Source: CAZVFE01 sp964626405 (GTDB lineage: Bacteria > Bacteroidota > Bacteroidia > Cytophagales > Spirosomataceae). From it: a stretch of DNA of 6,135 nucleotides. Where the stretch lies: NCBI GenBank assembly GCA_964626405.1, contig CAZVFE010000086.1, positions 1 through 6,135 of the forward strand, given 5' to 3'. The notes under the pieces were generated by a model. The model made no database searches and was not told the origin of the DNA. It was given only the letters and a program-made list of their open reading frames with translations. Positions within the stretch are counted from its first letter, which is position 1, and every line of letters begins with the position of its first letter. This document shows, in pieces, positions 5,667-6,135 of the stretch. The position numbers and the translations under genes are program-made.

Positions 5667-6135
5667 ATGAAAAACTTATTTACTAAAATCTTCATTTTAG
5701 TGTTATTAAGCATAGGCACAGCAGCTTATGCTCAACAACAGGTAAGTGGAGTTGTCACTGATGGTGATTTAGGATCCCCTTTACCGGGAGTAAACGTAGT
5801 TGTTCCAGGTACTGATACTGGGGTTGCTACGGATGCAAATGGAGCTTATTCAATTGAGGTTCCATATGGTTCTTCCTTACGTTTTTCTTTTGTGGGTTAT
5901 GAAACACAGGAGTTAAATGTTACAGGGAGTAATTTAGATGTTATTTTGTCCCCAACTGTAAGTTTCTTAGATGAAATTGTTGTAACTGGTTATGGTACAC
6001 AGTCTCGTAAGGAGGTAACTGCTGCAATTGCAACTGTTGGTTCACAACAAATTGAAAAGATCGCAACTGCGAGTTCAGTGGATGCCATTAAAGGTATGGT
6101 TTCCGGAGTTGATATCAACTCTGGTGGAGGTCGTC
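5667..6135 (+). CDS. SusC/RagA-family TonB-linked outer-membrane receptor, N-terminal part only
   Basis: The reading frame is open from ATG 5667 to the window edge (156 complete codons); the beta-barrel lies beyond. SusC-like proteins import glycans or peptides across the outer membrane using TonB energy, usually with a SusD-like surface lipoprotein encoded next. Residues 1-22 are a signal peptide (MKNLFTKIFILVLLSIGTAA, cleavage probably after AYA, leaving QQQ). Residues 25 to about 95 form a carboxypeptidase-regulatory-like domain (VSGVVTDGDLGSPLPGVNV, ATDANGAYSIEVP, FSFVGYETQELNV). LDEIVVTGYG (101-110) is the typical junction to the plug domain, and IKGMVSGVDINSGGGR (141-156) is the start of the plug. 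The substrate cannot be told from this part. The ECF sigma gene upstream suggests a regulated uptake locus, and a susD-like gene is expected downstream but is not in the window. Confidence 0.93.
   Translation, partial: MKNLFTKIFILVLLSIGTAAYAQQQVSGVVTDGDLGSPLPGVNVVVPGTDTGVATDANGAYSIEVPYGSSLRFSFVGYETQELNVTGSNLDVILSPTVSFLDEIVVTGYGTQSRKEVTAAIATVGSQQIEKIATASSVDAIKGMVSGVDINSGGGR

Overview
The window looks like chromosomal DNA of an AT-rich member of the Bacteroidota, probably Cytophagia-like. The phylum assignment rests on four things: a SusC/RagA-type receptor with an N-terminal carboxypeptidase-regulatory-like domain and a DEIVVTGYG box; an ECF sigma factor directly in front of it; Bacteroidota-style -7 promoter elements (TAnnTTTG); and no Shine-Dalgarno sequences before the start codons. 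The class-level placement is inference only.

Layout. Positions 1 to about 235 hold the 3' part of the RNase P RNA gene (rnpB, + strand; the 5' part lies outside). A promoter (262-269) and a leader with a small hairpin (289-305) precede rpsP (322-987), which encodes ribosomal protein S16 with a long acidic Ala/Pro/Glu tail made of 18-bp tandem repeats. A strong terminator-like hairpin (1008-1047) separates rpsP from rimM (1055-1588). rimM overlaps trmD (1578-2252), and trmD is followed 8 nt later by a secreted alpha/beta-hydrolase esterase (2261-3160), where many bacteria carry rplS. On the opposite strand, overlapping the esterase end by 13 nt, is an APC-superfamily amino-acid permease (3148-4527, - strand).

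The divergent 287-nt gap 4528-4814 holds a probable permease promoter and a perfect 24-bp palindrome made of two abutting GTAAACGTTTAC sites, resembling LacI/CcpA-family operators. Next come an ECF sigma factor (4815-5393), a 273-nt AT-rich gap with a duplicated 22-bp repeat (5506-5549), and the first 156 codons of a SusC-like TonB-dependent receptor (5667 to the window end).

How the parts work together: the left half is translation and RNA maturation (RNase P, S16, the 30S maturation factor RimM, the tRNA m1G37 methyltransferase TrmD). The right half looks like the beginning of a nutrient-uptake locus (sigma factor plus outer-membrane receptor, perhaps sugar-responsive through the palindrome). 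The permease and esterase lie between and have no obvious shared substrate. I found no mobile element, CRISPR array, tRNA gene, or convincing new biological system. The most interesting signals are regulatory: the hairpin between rpsP and rimM, the double palindrome, and the repeats before the receptor gene.
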